Shown here in pieces: positions 15,055 through 15,655 of a DNA stretch of 15,655 bases. Under the pieces are notes generated by a model that saw only the letters and a program-made list of their open reading frames with translations, had not been told where the DNA came from and did not search any database. The translations under genes were made by a program, and so were the position numbers. The first letter of the stretch is position 1, and every line of letters begins with the position of its first letter. The DNA lies in the NCBI GenBank assembly GCA_964496245.1, contig CAZBZG010000091.1, positions 1 to 15,655 on the forward strand. Reading direction: 5' to 3'. This DNA comes from CAZBZG01 sp964496245 (GTDB lineage Bacteria; Planctomycetota; SZUA-567).

Positions 15055-15163
15055 GGCTCGATTCCCCTCTGCATTGCCGACCGTTCGCTTCCGGAAAGAG
15101 GCCGCCCACACATCACCGCGCCCGGTTCACCGGAAAGGATAGTCGTGCACCGATCCCATCCGT

Positions 15164-15191
15164 ATGGTAAACGCAAGCCCCGTTACGTCAA
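15164..15191 (-). promoter_or_regulatory. Candidate sigma-70-type promoter for the HDOD gene
   Basis: On the minus strand TTGACG (15186-15191, five of six matches) and TACCAT (15164-15169, four of six) are 16 bases apart. Transcription would start near 15157, giving a leader of about 100 bases before the ATG at 15054. Confidence 0.45.
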
Positions 15192-15226
15192 GAGGTTTGG
15201 CTCAACCCTGAGCGTAATTCCAAGCC

Positions 15227-15419
15227 TGGTTCAGAAGCGTCCGGTTTGGGGTGGCCGTCCGGACACGAGGCAGGAATGTCGCCCAGGCACTCTGCCTGGG
15301 GCGGAATCCGTGAGGCGCTCCACAAGCAAGAGCGCCTGTGCCACATACAACGCCCTTTGGGGGCGACCCCGGATCTGAACCACGCCCAATTCCATGGGGA
15401 CCGTCTCGCCGAAGCGAGA
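15227..15419. ncRNA. Candidate structured RNA in the HDOD-hisS gap (strand uncertain)
   Basis: TGGTTCAG (15227-15234) pairs perfectly with CTGAACCA (15375-15382). The stem continues as GTCCGG (15239-15244) with CCGGAT (15369-15374, one G-U) after a four-base bulge. Enclosed hairpins are CCCAGGCA/TGCCTGGG (15282-15300, loop CTC), AGGCGCTC/GAGCGCCT (15313-15337) and CGCCC/GGGCG (15351-15365). Outside lies TCTCGC/GCGAGA (15404-15419); read on the minus strand its loop is UUCG closed by C-G, an exceptionally stable tetraloop, which favours minus-strand transcription. No consensus of RNase P RNA, tmRNA, SRP RNA, T-box or tRNA is recognisable. It could be a new small RNA, a hisS leader, or DNA-level inverted repeats. 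Confidence 0.4.
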
Positions 15420-15440
15420 GGACTCGGCAGGGCTTTTGCC

Positions 15441-15473
15441 TTGACCGGGGAGGGCCCCGCCCGTAGCTATAGG
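15441..15473 (+). promoter_or_regulatory. Weak promoter candidate for hisS
   Basis: TTGACC (15441-15446) is a five-of-six -35 match. The only AT-rich patch downstream is TAGCTATAGG (15464-15473), whose best -10 (TATAGG) sits at a 21-base spacing. The placement before the hisS SD is right, but the match is poor. Confidence 0.25.
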
Positions 15474-15515
15474 TGCGGACCGGCGCTCCAGGGGGAAGCG
15501 CGAAAGGACGCGAAC

Positions 15516-15655
15516 GTGGCCACGAAGACGATGCGCGCGATCGAAGGCACCCACGACCTCCTGGGCGAGGAGGCCCGGGCCTTCGACCGCATCCACGCCA
15601 AAGCGGCCGGGCGCTTCGGATGCTACGGCTATGCGCGCATCCACGTGCCCATCTT
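15516..15655 (+). CDS. hisS: Histidyl-tRNA synthetase, N-terminal part (cut by window end)
   Basis: The visible 46 codons begin at a GTG preceded by AAAGGA (15503-15508), seven bases away; an ATG at 15531 is the alternative start but has no SD. The N-terminus reads IEGTHDLLGEEARAFDRI and later GYARIHVPIF. This matches the opening of class II HisRS, where RGTxD and GYxEIxxPxF form the start of the catalytic domain (motif 1 region). HisRS charges tRNA-His with histidine in the cytoplasm. HisZ, the HisRS-like regulator of ATP phosphoribosyltransferase, shares this fold. The GTHD segment favours HisS, but the rest of the gene is not visible. It is transcribed away from the HDOD gene across a 461-base gap. 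Confidence 0.82.
   Translation, partial: MATKTMRAIEGTHDLLGEEARAFDRIHAKAAGRFGCYGYARIHVPI

Noticed and set aside
13558..15378. 606-codon open frame on the plus strand
   Set aside because: It runs opposite the HDOD gene, crosses its terminator and promoter regions and the hairpin cluster, and has no domain; shadow frame.
15227..15419. RNase P RNA, tmRNA, SRP RNA or 6S RNA
   Set aside because: The near-invariant RNase P GAGGAAAGTCC element, the SRP GGAAGCAGC-type loop and the tmRNA tRNA-like end are absent. The branched pairing does not form the single long 6S hairpin with a central bubble.
15301..15515. T-box riboswitch before hisS
   Set aside because: No T-box core (AGGGTGGNACCGCG-like) or terminator/antiterminator with a T-run is present, although several hairpins are.

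Overview
The window is about 15.7 kb of GC-rich bacterial DNA. Genes are tightly packed, mostly with clear Shine-Dalgarno (SD) sequences and ATG or GTG starts. The gene families point to a Gram-negative-type bacterium with partner-switching regulation, c-di-GMP-type signalling domains and surface polysaccharide synthesis. The family mix (HEAT plus von Willebrand A (vWA) proteins, TPR-sulfotransferases, HDOD regulators) is common in deltaproteobacterial, planctomycete-like and uncultured lineages. I cannot assign a phylum from the sequence alone. I see no tRNA, rRNA, CRISPR array, insertion sequence or phage gene.

Left part (1-9355, all on the + strand). One dense gene run starts with a regulatory group: the 3' end of an RsbW-type ATPase, a STAS protein carrying a zinc ribbon and an apparently dead copy of the RsbW fold, and a basic/acidic protein built around a GspE/MshE N-terminal (MshEN) domain. 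Sugar-nucleotide genes follow: rmlA, rmlB, ugd, rmlD and a UDP-glucuronate 4-epimerase-like gene. These would make dTDP-4-keto-6-deoxyglucose and dTDP-rhamnose (if RmlC is encoded elsewhere), UDP-glucuronate and probably UDP-galacturonate. The run ends with a 115-residue protein that looks like the second N-terminal subdomain of a GspE/PilB ATPase without its motor, and a flavodoxin-like protein. The most striking point is that two ATPase-free pieces of a type II secretion/type IV pilus ATPase, plus a partner-switch module, bracket the nucleotide-sugar genes. Together they could form an undescribed control system for exopolysaccharide or surface assembly.

Right part (9392-15054, all on the - strand). 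Three genes with separate signals lie here: a TPR-sulfotransferase, an exported HEAT-repeat plus vWA protein, and a cNMP-fold plus HDOD regulator. A 336-base stretch (13408-13743) between the last two holds no convincing gene. A terminator-like hairpin follows the HDOD gene.

Right edge (15055-15655). A 461-base gap separates the divergent HDOD gene and hisS (histidyl-tRNA synthetase, cut by the window end). It holds a likely promoter for the HDOD gene, a cluster of strong hairpins enclosed by a long-range closing stem (a candidate structured RNA), and a weak promoter candidate for hisS.
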